A stretch of 64,000 nucleotides of DNA, from contig NZ_OX458333.1 of the NCBI RefSeq assembly GCF_949769195.1, forward strand, positions 2,294,001 to 2,358,000, in the 5' to 3' direction. This DNA comes from Methylocaldum szegediense (lineage in GTDB: Bacteria; Pseudomonadota; Gammaproteobacteria; Methylococcales; Methylococcaceae). This document shows positions 37,188 to 47,187 of this stretch, in pieces (within the stretch, counting starts at the first letter, position 1; every line of letters starts with the position of its first letter). Made by a program: the position numbers and the translations under genes. The notes beneath the pieces are model-generated. The model did not search any database. It was not told the origin of the DNA and saw nothing but the letters and a program-made list of their open reading frames with translations.

Positions 37188-38462
37188 TTAGGCCACCCTC
37201 GCGCTCGACGCCGGTTTCAAGTAGCGTTCGAAATCGGCCCGGAAATGTTTCAACGCGCTCTGTAAAGGCTCGGCCGCGCCGGGCGCGAGTGCACAAAAGG
37301 TATTTCCCGGCCCCATCAGGCGCGCGAGCTGTTCGAGCAAGTCCAGGTCCTCAGGTCGACCGCGTCCGGCTACGAGGCTTTCGAGGAGCTCGACAACCCA
37401 GGGCAGCCCGTCGCGGCAGGGGGTGCACCAACCGCAGGATTCCTGCGCGAAAAACCGTTCCAGATTGAGCACCATCTGCACCGGACAGGTCCGATCGTCC
37501 AGCACGATCATGGTGCCCGTGCCGAGACGGCTTCCGGCTTTCATCATCGCCCCGAAATCCATGGGCACATCCAGGTGCTCGGGCAGCAAGAAATCCGTGG
37601 ATGCGCCGCCAGGCAGGAATCCTCGCAGCGTATACCCATCCTGCATGCCACCCGCACACTCCTCGATCAGCACCCGAACCGGCGTCCCCATGGGCAATTC
37701 CCATAATCCCGGCTTCTTGACCCGGCCGCTCACACCGAACAGCTTGGTACCGGCATCCTCGCCACGGCCTAAACCGCGGTACCAGTCCACACCGTTACGG
37801 ATGATATGTGGCACGTTGCACAGGGTTTCGACGTTGTTCACCACCGTCGGGCAACCCCATAGCCCGCTCGTTTGAGGATACGGGGGCTTGGCGCGCGGGA
37901 TTGCGCGCTTGCCTTCGAGCGAATTGAGAAGCGCGGTTTCTTCGCCGCAGATGTAACGTCCTGCGCTGGTATGAAGGTGAATCTCCAGATCGAAACCCGA
38001 ACCCAGGATGTTCTTGCCGAGATAACCGGCACTACGAGCTTCCGCCAAGGCTTGCTCCAGCCGGCGTGCGGAAAGATGGTATTCGCCCCGGAGAAAGATA
38101 TAGGCAGTATCGGACTGCACGGCATAAGCGGCGATGGCTATGCCCTCGATGAGCTGGTGCGGATCGGCTTCCATCAGGAGGCGATCCTTGAAGGTGCCCG
38201 GCTCCATTTCGTCGGCGTTCACCACCACGTATTTCTGCCCCGCCGATTCGCCCTGCGGCACCAGACTCCATTTGACGCCGGTCGGAAACCCGGCGCCGCC
38301 GCGCCCGCGCAGTCCGGAATTCTTGACCGCTTCGATGACGTCCGCGGGTGCCATCTCTTTCAGAGCCTTGGTCAAGCCCTCGTACCCGCCGGTGTGACGG
38401 TAATCATCCAGCGTCACCGCCGAGAGATCGGGCTTGATGTTCTGCGTCAGCGGTTTGTCCAT
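37188..38462 (-). CDS. nuoF: NADH-quinone oxidoreductase subunit F (FMN and NADH site)
   Basis: 424 residues. FMN/NADH-binding GLRGRGGAGFPTGVKWS lies near residue 57 and the N3 cluster motif ESCGWCTPCRDG near residue 345. It is the NADH entry point of complex I. The ATG at 38462 overlaps nuoE by 16 nt. Confidence 0.97.
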   Translation of the reverse strand: MDKPLTQNIKPDLSAVTLDDYRHTGGYEGLTKALKEMAPADVIEAVKNSGLRGRGGAGFPTGVKWSLVPQGESAGQKYVVVNADEMEPGTFKDRLLMEADPHQLIEGIAIAAYAVQSDTAYIFLRGEYHLSARRLEQALAEARSAGYLGKNILGSGFDLEIHLHTSAGRYICGEETALLNSLEGKRAIPRAKPPYPQTSGLWGCPTVVNNVETLCNVPHIIRNGVDWYRGLGRGEDAGTKLFGVSGRVKKPGLWELPMGTPVRVLIEECAGGMQDGYTLRGFLPGGASTDFLLPEHLDVPMDFGAMMKAGSRLGTGTMIVLDDRTCPVQMVLNLERFFAQESCGWCTPCRDGLPWVVELLESLVAGRGRPEDLDLLEQLARLMGPGNTFCALAPGAAEPLQSALKHFRADFERYLKPASSARVA

Positions 38463-38944
38463 GCTTCGCCGTGCCTTTTTAAGAGTTCGTCGATTTTCGA
38501 CTCGTCCATGTTTTCCCACAGTTCTTCGCCGACCATCAGCACCGGCGCGCGGTCGCAGGCGCCGAGACATACGATGGGGAGCAGCGTGTACCGTCCGTCC
38601 GCCGTGGTTTCGCCCAAACCGATACCCAGCCTCTCGGACAGACGCTCGCGGATTCGGTCAGCCCCCAGGATCCAGCAGCTCACGCTGTCGCAGCACAGAA
38701 CGACGTTTTTGCCTACCGGTTTTCGGAAAATCAGGTTATAAAATGTCGCCACGCTGTCCAACTCGTCGGGCGACATCTCCAAGAGCCCGGCAACGCTTTT
38801 CAAAGCGTCGTCCGGCACCCAGCCGCGATGTTTTTGTACGATCTTGAGCGCCTCGATGGAAGCGGCGGATTTATCCGGATAATGCTCCGCGGCCGCGAGG
38901 ATCTCGGCAGTTTCATGTTCGCTCAAGATGCCGGTTTCATTCAT
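38447..38944 (-). CDS. nuoE: NADH-quinone oxidoreductase subunit E ([2Fe-2S] N1a)
   Basis: 165 residues, thioredoxin-like. Cluster ligands are in CCDSVSCWILG and CLGACDRAPVLMV; the N-terminal helical region reads ALKIVQKHRGWVPDDAL. ATG 38944 is chosen over the 12-codon extension. Confidence 0.96.
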   Translation of the reverse strand: MNETGILSEHETAEILAAAEHYPDKSAASIEALKIVQKHRGWVPDDALKSVAGLLEMSPDELDSVATFYNLIFRKPVGKNVVLCCDSVSCWILGADRIRERLSERLGIGLGETTADGRYTLLPIVCLGACDRAPVLMVGEELWENMDESKIDELLKRHGEAWTNR

Positions 38945-38995
38945 GAGAGACCCCGAAAAATCATTGTCCTGATCTGGCAAAACACCCTATCCCCC

Positions 38996-40786
38996 TCACC
39001 TATCCACGTCCGACATCACAAAATCGATGCTCCCGAGGATCGCGATGAGGTCGGCGATCATGAGCCCGCGAGCCATCAAGGGAATCATCTGAAGGTGTGG
39101 AAACGAAGCGGTACGGATGCGGGTACGGTAGGACATCGTGCTGCCATCGCTGATCAGGTAGTAACGATAAAGTCCCTTGGTTCCCTCCACGCAGGCCGAC
39201 CCTTCGCCGGCCGGGATGACCGGCCCCCAGCTGACGTTCAGAAAGTGCTGGATCAGCGTTTCGATGTCGTGCATGGTCCGCGGTTTCGGGGGAGGCGTCG
39301 TCAACGGATGAAACGCCTTGTAAGGACCCGACGGCATGTTGTTCAGACATTGCTCGATGATCCTGAGACTCTGCCGCATTTCTTCGACGCGCACCAAGCA
39401 CCGGTCGTAACAGTCCCCGTTTTTCCCGGTCGGGATCTCGAACTCGAAATTCTCGTAGCCGGAATAGGGGCGCGCCTTGCGGTAGTCCCAGGCGAACCCC
39501 GTGGCCCTCAACCCAGGCCCGGTCGCCCCCCACTCGATCGCCTCTTTCGTGTTGTAGACGCCTATACCCTGGGCACGCCGCTTGAGGATGCTGTTCGCCA
39601 GCACCATCTTGTCGTAATGCGCCAGCCGCTTCGGAAAATAATCGAGGAATTCCCGTACCAGCTTGTCCCAGCCCTCGGGCAAATCCATGGCGGTACCGCC
39701 GATGCGAAAAAAGCTGGAGTGCATGCGCCCGCCGGTAATCGCCTCGATGATCTCGAACACCCTCTCGCGGTCGACAAACATGTAAAAGACCGGCGACAGT
39801 TGTCCGACATCCTGCGCGAAAGTCCCGTAAAACAAGAGGTGGTTGTTGATCCGGTAAAACTCCGAGATCATCACCCGAATCACCTGCGCCCTGGGCGGCA
39901 CCTCGATGCCGGCCATCTGTTCCAGCGCCATGACGTAAGGCAGGTTGTTCAGCGAGCCGCCGAGATAATCCACCCGATCGGTATAGGGAATGTAGGTGTG
40001 CCAGGACTGGCGTTCCCCCATCTTTTCCGCGGCGCGGTGGTGGTAGCCGATATCCGGCACGGCATCGACAATTTCCTCGCCGTCGAGTTGTAGAGCGATG
40101 CGGAACACTCCGTGCACGCTGGGATGATTGGGGCCGAGATTGAGAAACAGAAAATCGGCGTCTTCCTTCTCCCGCTTCATACCCCATTCTTCCGGTACGA
40201 AGCGCAGGGCTTCCTGTTCCGCCTCCTGCTTTTCCTCGGGCAGCGTGAACCGCCCCATCTCGGTCGCCCGCGCCGGATGGTCCTTGCGCAGCGGATGTCC
40301 TTTCCAAGTAGGCGGCATCAGGATGCGGCGGAGATTCGGATGGCCTTCGAAGCGAATCCCGAACATGTCGAAGACTTCGCGCTCGTACCAGTTGGCATTA
40401 GGCCAGAGCGCAACAATGCTCGGCACGCTCAGAGCGTCCTCGGGCAAGGCAACCTTGATCCGGATGTCTTCGTTGCGATCGAAAGACAGAAGATGGTAGA
40501 CCAGCGTGAAATCGCTGCGCGGGAGCCCCTCACTGTGTCGGCGCAGACGTTCGTCCACCGCGGTGAGATCGAACAACATCGCATACGGCCGTTCGATCTC
40601 GCGCTTCAGATAGGCCAGGCAGTCGACGAACCGGTCCTTGGCTACCCACAGGGTCGGGATCCCGTCACAGGTGGATTGGACCGTAAACGCATCGTCGCCG
40701 AAATGACGCCGGAGTTCGGCGACAACGGCACCGGCTTTCGGCTCCTCCCTCGTCATTGCAGTGTCTGCGGTCGCGGTCGAAGCCAT
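38996..40786 (-). CDS. nuoCD: Fused NADH-quinone oxidoreductase subunit C/D
   Basis: 596 residues. The N-terminal third is NuoC ([28 protein letters not shown]). The rest is the 49-kDa NuoD domain ([20 protein letters not shown] near residue 215, ending [21 protein letters not shown]). The C-D fusion is the form known from E. coli and many gammaproteobacteria. NuoD helps form the quinone site. Confidence 0.97.
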   Translation of the reverse strand: MASTATADTAMTREEPKAGAVVAELRRHFGDDAFTVQSTCDGIPTLWVAKDRFVDCLAYLKREIERPYAMLFDLTAVDERLRRHSEGLPRSDFTLVYHLLSFDRNEDIRIKVALPEDALSVPSIVALWPNANWYEREVFDMFGIRFEGHPNLRRILMPPTWKGHPLRKDHPARATEMGRFTLPEEKQEAEQEALRFVPEEWGMKREKEDADFLFLNLGPNHPSVHGVFRIALQLDGEEIVDAVPDIGYHHRAAEKMGERQSWHTYIPYTDRVDYLGGSLNNLPYVMALEQMAGIEVPPRAQVIRVMISEFYRINNHLLFYGTFAQDVGQLSPVFYMFVDRERVFEIIEAITGGRMHSSFFRIGGTAMDLPEGWDKLVREFLDYFPKRLAHYDKMVLANSILKRRAQGIGVYNTKEAIEWGATGPGLRATGFAWDYRKARPYSGYENFEFEIPTGKNGDCYDRCLVRVEEMRQSLRIIEQCLNNMPSGPYKAFHPLTTPPPKPRTMHDIETLIQHFLNVSWGPVIPAGEGSACVEGTKGLYRYYLISDGSTMSYRTRIRTASFPHLQMIPLMARGLMIADLIAILGSIDFVMSDVDR

Positions 40787-40796
40787 TATCGAATCC

Positions 40797-41435
40797 TCAA
40801 ATCCGGTCCGGGCTGCGCAGCTCGGTGACCCTCATGCGCTCCGGAGTCTTGAGGTCTCGCAGACTCCTGATCGGGCCTTTGCGAACACCGTCCTCGCCGA
40901 TCGTCCAGCCGAGGGGCCGCTTCTCCTTTCCGATCGATTCCTGCAGCAGGATCAGACCTTCGAGCAAGGCATCCGGACGCGGCGGGCAGCCAGGAACGTA
41001 GACATCGACTGGTAAAAACTTGTCCACCCCCTGGACCACGCTGTAAACATCGTACATCCCGCCCGAATTCGCGCACGATCCCATCGAAATCACCCAGCGC
41101 GGCTCTAGCAACTGCTCGTAAAGGCGCTTGATGACCGGCGCCATTTTCATGAAGACCGTTCCGGAGATTACGATCAAATCCGCTTGCCTCGGGCTCGCTC
41201 TGATCACCTCAGAGCCGAATCGGGCAATGTCGTAACGGCTGGTGAAAGCGGTGGCCATTTCGACATAGCAACATGAAAGCCCGAAGTTGAAAGGCCACAC
41301 GGAATTGGAGCGGCCCCAGGCGATCAGGTCCTCTAGCTTCGCCAAGAGCAGGTTGCGGCGCATGGCTTCCTCACTGACGCGTTCGCCTGGACGCGGGGCA
41401 GGATCGGAGTCGGCTCGGGTAAGAGTCCACTGCAT
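40797..41435 (-). CDS. nuoB: NADH-quinone oxidoreductase subunit B (cluster N2)
   Basis: 212 residues. The cysteines for cluster N2 are in [22 protein letters not shown] and [14 protein letters not shown]. It passes electrons to quinone. ATG 41435 (MQWTLTRAD) is 10 nt after the nuoA stop. A longer frame to 41735 would run through nuoA. Confidence 0.97.
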   Translation of the reverse strand: MQWTLTRADSDPAPRPGERVSEEAMRRNLLLAKLEDLIAWGRSNSVWPFNFGLSCCYVEMATAFTSRYDIARFGSEVIRASPRQADLIVISGTVFMKMAPVIKRLYEQLLEPRWVISMGSCANSGGMYDVYSVVQGVDKFLPVDVYVPGCPPRPDALLEGLILLQESIGKEKRPLGWTIGEDGVRKGPIRSLRDLKTPERMRVTELRSPDRI

Positions 41436-41445
41436 CGGTGTGTCC

Positions 41446-41859
41446 TCAAATCTTGAGTCGGGCGTCCTGCAATTTCTGCCGTTCGGTGCGCCAGTCCAGA
41501 GCGCCGATCCGCCAAAGATAAACCAAGGCTGCCAGCAGGATGCCAATAAACACCAACATCTCGATGTATCCGAGCCATCCGGCTTCGCGGAAGGCCACAG
41601 CCCAAGCGAGGATGAAAACGGCTTCGAGATCGAAAATGACGAAGAAGATTGCGACCGGATAAAACCGTACGGTGAGCCGTACGTGAATATCGCCGACCGG
41701 AACGATACCAGACTCAAAAGGCTCGCCGGTCGCACGTCCTGGGCGTGGCCGCGCGAGAAAACGCGGAATCGCCAACATGATTGCGATCACGGCAAAGATG
41801 GCCACGATATAAGCGATGAACGGCCAAAGATTCGATGCCTGCACCAGATCGGCACTCAT
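41446..41859 (-). CDS. nuoA: NADH-quinone oxidoreductase subunit A
   Basis: 137 residues with three membrane helices. The family core is [13 protein letters not shown], then [18 protein letters not shown]. It is the first gene of the operon. GGAGGAG precedes the ATG at 41859. The operon promoter should lie in the 220 bp between it and the divergent argS. Confidence 0.97.
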   Translation of the reverse strand: MSADLVQASNLWPFIAYIVAIFAVIAIMLAIPRFLARPRPGRATGEPFESGIVPVGDIHVRLTVRFYPVAIFFVIFDLEAVFILAWAVAFREAGWLGYIEMLVFIGILLAALVYLWRIGALDWRTERQKLQDARLKI

Positions 41860-42081
41860 GCCACTCCTCCGGGTGTGCTGCAGCAAACTGCAAAGGCGAT
41901 CAACTTGTCCGCAGATTAATCGGACCGCCTATAACCGGCCTATAAGTAGAAATACATAGTTCAAATAAACCACTCGGGACGAGGGCGAAAACGAGGAATG
42001 CCGCGCAGTGGCCGCGTTGCAAGCATGTCCGCGATTTTAGGATAATAACCGCTCATTTTTCCCTGCCGATCCGTCCCCCGC

Positions 42082-43842
42082 ATGAAAAAACGTCTGGAGA
42101 ATCTGCTGCAGAGCGCCGTTTCCGTATTGAAAGCGAACGGCGACTTAGCCCCCGATTTCAATCCGACCATTCTCGTAGAGCGCGCACGCGACGCTCAGCA
42201 CGGCGATTTCGCCACCAACCTGGCCATGGTCCTGGCGAAGGCCGCTCGATGCAATCCTCGGCAATTGGCGGAAAAAATCGTGGCCGCGCTGCCCCATGAC
42301 CCCGTTGTCGCCAAGGTCGAGATCGCGGGTCCCGGATTCATCAATTTCTTCATCGACCTGAAAGCCCGGTACCGAATCATCGCCGACATCCACGAAGCAG
42401 GGCACGAATTCGGCAAGAGCACTGTCGGAGCGGGCCGCAAAGTGCAGGTAGAATTCGTTTCGGCCAACCCAACCGGCCCCTTGCACGTGGGACATGGTCG
42501 CGGGGCAGCCTATGGCGCCTCGGTGGCCAACCTTTTGGCCGCTGCCGGATTCGAAGTACACCGCGAGTACTACGTTAACGATGCCGGCCGACAGATGGAC
42601 ATCTTGGCCGCCAGCGTCTGGCTACGTTACCTGGAAGAGTGCGGGGAGGTGCTGAGCTTTCCCAGCAACGGCTACCGCGGTGAATACGTACGGACGATCG
42701 CCTGGGATCTGCACAAGAATGTCGGGGACAAATTCCGGCGCCCCGCCGCAGAGGTCATGGCGGATCTTCCGCCGGACGAACCCGAAGGCGGTGATAAGGA
42801 AGCTCATATCGATGCGCTGATCGCGAGGGCAAAATCGCTGCTGGGCCCTGCAAACTATCGGACCGTATTCGATGCCGGCCTCGACAGCATTCTTGACGAT
42901 ATTCGCCAGGATCTCGAGGAGTTCGGCGTTCATTATGACCGGTGGTTTTCGGAACGGAGCCTCGCCGAGACTGGCGCCATCGAACGGGCGTTAATAAAAC
43001 TCCAAGAAGCGGGCTATCTCTACGAACACGATGGTGCGACCTGGTTCGCCTCGAGCCGGCTGGGTGACGAGAAGGACCGGGTCGTCGTCCGGGAAAACGG
43101 TCAAACGACTTATTTCGCGTCCGATATCGCTTACCACCTTGATAAATTGGAGCGCGGTTTCGATCAAATCATTAACGTTTGGGGTGCCGATCATCACGGC
43201 TATATTCCCCGTGTCAAAGCCGCCATAAAGGCCTTGGGAGGAGACCCGGAACGGCTTCACGTCCTACTGGTTCAGTTCGCCGTTTTGTATCGCGGGGAAG
43301 AAAAAGTCCAGATGTCCACGCGCTCCGGAGAATTCGTAACGCTCCGGCAGCTTCGCAACGAGGTGGGCAAGGACGCAGCCCGGTTCTTTTACGTCATGCG
43401 GAAATCCGACCAACACATGGATTTCGACCTAAAGCTGGCTACGTCTAGGACCAACGAAAATCCGGTCTATTACGTCCAGTATGCACATGCTCGGATTTGC
43501 AGTGTGTTCCGGCAATTGGACGAAAAAGGCTGGACGCGCGATCTCGTCGGCGGCATGAATCATCTGGATTTATTGACCGAAACGCATGAGTTGGCGCTTA
43601 TCAACACCCTGTCCCGTTATCCGGAGGTCGTGGAACAATCAGCGCTGCAGTATGAGCCGCACCACTTGGTGCATTATTTGCGCGAATTGGCGTACGAATT
43701 CCACACCTATTACAACGCCCATCAGTTTCTGGTGGAAGATGCCGCGCTACGGAACGCCCGTCTCAACCTGATCGCCGCGGTGAGACAGGTGGTCCACAAC
43801 GGTTTGAGCCTGCTGGACGTATCCGCGCCCGAATCGATGTAA
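42082..43842 (+). CDS. argS: Arginyl-tRNA synthetase
   Basis: 586 residues, class I. The HIGH motif appears as [17 protein letters not shown] near residue 130 and the KMSKS-like loop as [13 protein letters not shown]. The C-terminal anticodon-binding domain ends in the family-typical [20 protein letters not shown]. It charges tRNA-Arg. It is divergent from nuoA, and the SPOR gene follows after 8 nt, an argS-SPOR pair usual in gammaproteobacteria. Confidence 0.97.
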   Translation: MKKRLENLLQSAVSVLKANGDLAPDFNPTILVERARDAQHGDFATNLAMVLAKAARCNPRQLAEKIVAALPHDPVVAKVEIAGPGFINFFIDLKARYRIIADIHEAGHEFGKSTVGAGRKVQVEFVSANPTGPLHVGHGRGAAYGASVANLLAAAGFEVHREYYVNDAGRQMDILAASVWLRYLEECGEVLSFPSNGYRGEYVRTIAWDLHKNVGDKFRRPAAEVMADLPPDEPEGGDKEAHIDALIARAKSLLGPANYRTVFDAGLDSILDDIRQDLEEFGVHYDRWFSERSLAETGAIERALIKLQEAGYLYEHDGATWFASSRLGDEKDRVVVRENGQTTYFASDIAYHLDKLERGFDQIINVWGADHHGYIPRVKAAIKALGGDPERLHVLLVQFAVLYRGEEKVQMSTRSGEFVTLRQLRNEVGKDAARFFYVMRKSDQHMDFDLKLATSRTNENPVYYVQYAHARICSVFRQLDEKGWTRDLVGGMNHLDLLTETHELALINTLSRYPEVVEQSALQYEPHHLVHYLRELAYEFHTYYNAHQFLVEDAALRNARLNLIAAVRQVVHNGLSLLDVSAPESM

Positions 43843-43849
43843 CAAAGAC

Positions 43850-44512
43850 ATGTCGAGGGACTACAAGCACCGGATTCCGGGATACCGAAAACGCAGGCTC
43901 CAAATTCCGAGAGTCTGGGTTATCACGGCGGCCGGCATTGCCGGTGCAGTCGGTCTCGCCGTGCATTTTTTCTCCGGCACCGACAGCGAGGAAAACCCGA
44001 AAGCACCTGAAACCGTATCAATACCGGTGCCGTCGACTGAGACCACAGCCGCCAGCTCGGACACCGGAAAAAAGAACCCACAGGAGAACAAGAAAAAGCC
44101 GGGAACCGAGGGCAATAAGCCGAGCGACCAAAGTCCCGAACAAAAGACGGAGACCATTAAGCCGCGGGAACCTCGATTCACCTTCTATAAGATCCTTCCC
44201 GAAAAGGAAGTCATCATCCCCGAAAGCGAGATCAAGATCATCAAGCGGGAAGAAAGCCGGAGCAGCAAACCTCCTGCAGGGCTTTATCTGGTTCAAGCCG
44301 GTTCTTTCGACAATCTCCGGAATGCCGAACAGCTCAAAGCCGACTTGGCCAAAATCAAAATCAAAGCCAAGATCGAAAAGATCGAAATCGAAAATTCTAC
44401 CTGGTACCGCGTCAAGCTGGGGCCTTATGCGACTTTGGCCGATGCCGACAAAATCAGGGCCTATCTGCGCACCAAAGGTATCGACAGCATCGTGCAAAAA
44501 GCGGCGAAATAA
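43850..44512 (+). CDS. FtsN-like SPOR-domain membrane protein
   Basis: 220 residues. A basic cytoplasmic start (SRDYKHRIPGYRKRR) precedes one membrane helix (VWVITAAGIAGAVGLAVHF, about 22-40), a low-complexity Lys/Pro/Thr/Glu linker, and a SPOR domain (about 145-218: LYLVQAGSFDNLRNAEQL, then WYRVKLGPYATLADADKI). SPOR domains bind denuded peptidoglycan at the septum. Its place after argS matches ftsN in other gammaproteobacteria. Confidence 0.88.
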   Translation: MSRDYKHRIPGYRKRRLQIPRVWVITAAGIAGAVGLAVHFFSGTDSEENPKAPETVSIPVPSTETTAASSDTGKKNPQENKKKPGTEGNKPSDQSPEQKTETIKPREPRFTFYKILPEKEVIIPESEIKIIKREESRSSKPPAGLYLVQAGSFDNLRNAEQLKADLAKIKIKAKIEKIEIENSTWYRVKLGPYATLADADKIRAYLRTKGIDSIVQKAAK

Positions 44513-44550
44513 CGCTGTGCATAAAGCCTGTCTGCGGCTCTCACAATGAC

Positions 44551-44853
44551 TTAAAGAACGACTTCGAAACCCTCGAACTGCGGCGGCCCAAGGTATAAGC
44601 CTTTACTTCCACCCGCACTGGCGTGTGCCTTACGAAACGCCTCCGAATGTGTCCACGCTTCAAACGCATCTTTCGAATCCCAAGTCGAGTGGGAAGCGAA
44701 CAGCGTGTATTCCCCGTTGCTCGGCCCCTGGAGCAGATGAAATTCACGAAATCCGGGTACTTCGTGCAAATGCGTTTCGCGATCCCGCCATATCGCAACG
44801 AATTCGGCTTCCTTCCCTGAAGCAATCTTGAATCGATTCATCGCAATAAACAT
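44551..44853 (-). CDS. Antibiotic biosynthesis monooxygenase (ABM) family protein, heme-oxygenase-like
   Basis: 100 residues, one ABM ferredoxin-like domain: MFIAMNRFKIASGKEAEFVA, PGFREFHLLQG, then WDSKDAFEAWTHSEAFRKAH. The last pattern is usual for the HmoA/HmoB/IsdG-like heme-degrading group. GGAGG lies 12 nt before the ATG at 44853. It follows ppnN on the same strand by about 45 nt. The substrate is not proven. Confidence 0.8.
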   Translation of the reverse strand: MFIAMNRFKIASGKEAEFVAIWRDRETHLHEVPGFREFHLLQGPSNGEYTLFASHSTWDSKDAFEAWTHSEAFRKAHASAGGSKGLYLGPPQFEGFEVVL

Positions 44854-44897
44854 CTTCGTCCTATGCCTCCAAGGTCGTTTAGTCCATCTCCAAGAAT

Positions 44898-46262
44898 TTA
44901 AGCCACCAGCCGATAGCATGGCTCGTAACGCACGCCCGGAAGCTTCATACGACCTTGCGCGACGAAGGTCGACAGCAGCTCGTCCAGAGGCTTCAGAACC
45001 GACGCGTCGCCTCGCAGCTCGAAAGGCCCGTATTCCTCAATGGCTCGAATGCCGTCCGTTTTCACGTTTCCGGCGACAATGCCTGAAAATGCCCGGCGTA
45101 AGTTGGCCGCCAGGTGATGAGGCTCCTGCTCGCGGTGCAACTCCAGGGCCGCCATATTCTCGTGCGTGGGCACAAACGGTAGCTGAAATGACTGCTCGAT
45201 CTTGAGCAACCAATTGAAATAATACGCGTCGCCGTTTTGCTTCCGGAATTCCCGCACCAGGCTAATCCCCTCTTTCATTTCCCGGGCAACCCCCGCGGGA
45301 TCGTCGATGATCACCCGATAGTACCGACGTACTTCTCGGCCGATCGTGGAAACTAGAAAACGGTCGATGAGTTCGAAATAGCCGGCACATTCGGCAGGTC
45401 CCGTCAAAATCACCGGAAAGGGTAAGTCCCTGTTGTCCGGATGAAGCAAAATACCTAACAAGTGAAGAATCTCCTCGGCCGTACCGACGCCGCCCGGAAA
45501 AATAATCACGCCGTGCCCGAGCCTGACGAATGCCTCGAGCCGCTTTTCGATGTCCGGCATGATGACCAACTCGTTGACAATGGGATTGGGCGGCTCCGCG
45601 GCGATGATTCCCGGCTCCGAGATACCCACGTAACGGGCATTGTGGATGCGTTGCTTGGCATGCCCGATGGTTGCGCCTTTCATGGGGCCCTTCATGGCCC
45701 CGGGACCGCACCCGGTGCAGACGTTGAGCCCCCGCAACCCCAACTCATGGCCGACTTCTTTAGTGTAATCGTATTCCTCCCGGCTGATCGAATGTCCTCC
45801 CCAACAAACGACCAGGTTCGGAGCGGTGTTCGTGATCAGGCTGCCCGCATTGCGCAGAATGTGGAATACCGCGCTGGTGATGTCTTCCGATTTCGTTAGG
45901 TCGAACGCGGAATTCGAGACGATCTCGGACCCGGTGAAGACAATATCGCGGAGTACCGAGAACAGGTGCTCGCGTATGCCCTTGATCATTTCGCCGTCGA
46001 CGAAGGCAGAGGCCGGCGCGTTCAGTACTTCCAGCTTGATGCCGCGCTGCTGTTGCAATACGCGAATATCGAAATCCTTATGCTGTTCGAGCACCAGCTT
46101 GCAGTCGTCGACTGCGCTCCCGCAATTCAAAACCGCCAGCGAGCACCGGCGGAAAAGCTCATGAAGGCCGCCTTGGCTGGTATCGAGCAGCTTTGCCACT
46201 TCCAATTTGGACAAGACTTCCAGAGTGCCTTCTGGCCTCACCTGAGCGTTGACGGTCTGCAT
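44898..46262 (-). CDS. ppnN: Nucleotide 5'-monophosphate nucleosidase PpnN
   Basis: 454 residues, the same length as the E. coli protein. The LOG-type Rossmann core has CTGCGPGAMKGPMKGA and IIFPGGVGTAEEILHLLGIL, and N- and C-terminal extensions match PpnN. It splits purine and pyrimidine nucleoside monophosphates to base and ribose 5-phosphate and is regulated by (p)ppGpp in E. coli. An AAGGAG site precedes the ATG at 46262 (MQTVNAQVRPEGTLEVL). Confidence 0.95.
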   Translation of the reverse strand: MQTVNAQVRPEGTLEVLSKLEVAKLLDTSQGGLHELFRRCSLAVLNCGSAVDDCKLVLEQHKDFDIRVLQQQRGIKLEVLNAPASAFVDGEMIKGIREHLFSVLRDIVFTGSEIVSNSAFDLTKSEDITSAVFHILRNAGSLITNTAPNLVVCWGGHSISREEYDYTKEVGHELGLRGLNVCTGCGPGAMKGPMKGATIGHAKQRIHNARYVGISEPGIIAAEPPNPIVNELVIMPDIEKRLEAFVRLGHGVIIFPGGVGTAEEILHLLGILLHPDNRDLPFPVILTGPAECAGYFELIDRFLVSTIGREVRRYYRVIIDDPAGVAREMKEGISLVREFRKQNGDAYYFNWLLKIEQSFQLPFVPTHENMAALELHREQEPHHLAANLRRAFSGIVAGNVKTDGIRAIEEYGPFELRGDASVLKPLDELLSTFVAQGRMKLPGVRYEPCYRLVA

Positions 46263-46471
46263 CGGAACTCCTTTCTCAAAACGTCCGGTGGTAACGGACG
46301 AAAATTCTGCCAAGTCTGTTCAACTCAAAGATAAGCGCACAGCCTGTGGATAAGTTTGTGGAATACAAGCTTGAAAGTTTGTTGAGAACCCGCTGTTTTG
46401 TGCGCTTTTTTCGATTCGAAGATTCTCCGTCATTCACAAACACACATCTAATCATTCACTTACATAATCTT

Positions 46472-46499
46472 TGACAAGAAACCGCCAGTAAAAGGCGGA
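46472..46499 (-). terminator. Candidate terminator after the uracil-DNA glycosylase family gene
   Basis: A CCGCC/GGCGG stem with a 7-nt loop is followed on the minus strand by TTTCTT. It lies about 40 nt beyond the stop codon. Moderately strong. Confidence 0.5.
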
Positions 46500-46538
46500 C
46501 ATGACCAGGCACAACCCATGATGTGCATAATTCTTGCG

Positions 46539-47174
46539 CTATCGCAAAGTCCCGCCATCTGGACCCCGGCATATCTCCTCCCAAGCGGGATGCTCACGGA
46601 TCAGCCTCAGGGCGTCATGCAGCAGGGTCTTGCCGGGTTCCCGGCGGTGCCAGGTCGAGGCGCCGGATGGGTGAGGCAAAGGTATCACGTCAGCTTCCAA
46701 GCCGTCTCGACAAAATCTGTGCCGAAGCCCGATCACCTGGTCTAATCTGTCCACGGCCAAAATTTGGCGAATCGCGAGCTTACCCACGGGTATGACCAAC
46801 TTGGGCCTTATGAGACGAAGTTCGGCGTTCAGCCACTCGGCGCAACGACCGATTTCCTCGAGGGTCGGAACCCGGTCACCGCCCTTCGGGTTCTTACCGG
46901 GAAAGCAACGGCATACGGCTGCCATGTAGACCCGCTGGCGAAACACGTGTTCCGACACGCCTATATCCGCGAACCATTTGAAGAGCGTTTTTCCGGCGGT
47001 CCACGCGAACGGTCTACCCAGTTGCCCTTCCTTGGAGCCTGGCGCCTGGCCAATCAAGACTACCGGCGACAACACAGCGCGCCCCGTGACCACAGGACCG
47101 ATCATCTCAGGGCAACGCGCGCAATTCTTCAACTCCTCCTGATGGAGGATCAATGAGCGCAAACGCTCGTCCAT
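46539..47174 (-). CDS. Uracil-DNA glycosylase superfamily protein
   Basis: 211 residues. Motif 1 is VVLIGQAPGSKEGQLGRPFAWTAGKTLF and motif 2 PLPHPSGAS; an N-terminal CARCPE and VCRCFPGK suggest a family 4/5-like member that may hold an iron-sulfur cluster, though cysteine spacing is not fully canonical. These enzymes remove uracil or other damaged bases from DNA. It starts 13 nt after the opgH stop, so it is probably co-transcribed with the glucan genes. Confidence 0.8.
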   Translation of the reverse strand: MDERLRSLILHQEELKNCARCPEMIGPVVTGRAVLSPVVLIGQAPGSKEGQLGRPFAWTAGKTLFKWFADIGVSEHVFRQRVYMAAVCRCFPGKNPKGGDRVPTLEEIGRCAEWLNAELRLIRPKLVIPVGKLAIRQILAVDRLDQVIGLRHRFCRDGLEADVIPLPHPSGASTWHRREPGKTLLHDALRLIREHPAWEEICRGPDGGTLR

Positions 47175-47187
47175 GAATGCTTGTTGC

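Noticed and set aside
46345-46353. TGTGGATAA (perfect DnaA box) upstream of ppnN as part of an origin
   Set aside because: A single box without neighbours, AT-rich unwinding region, dnaA or gidA nearby is expected by chance.
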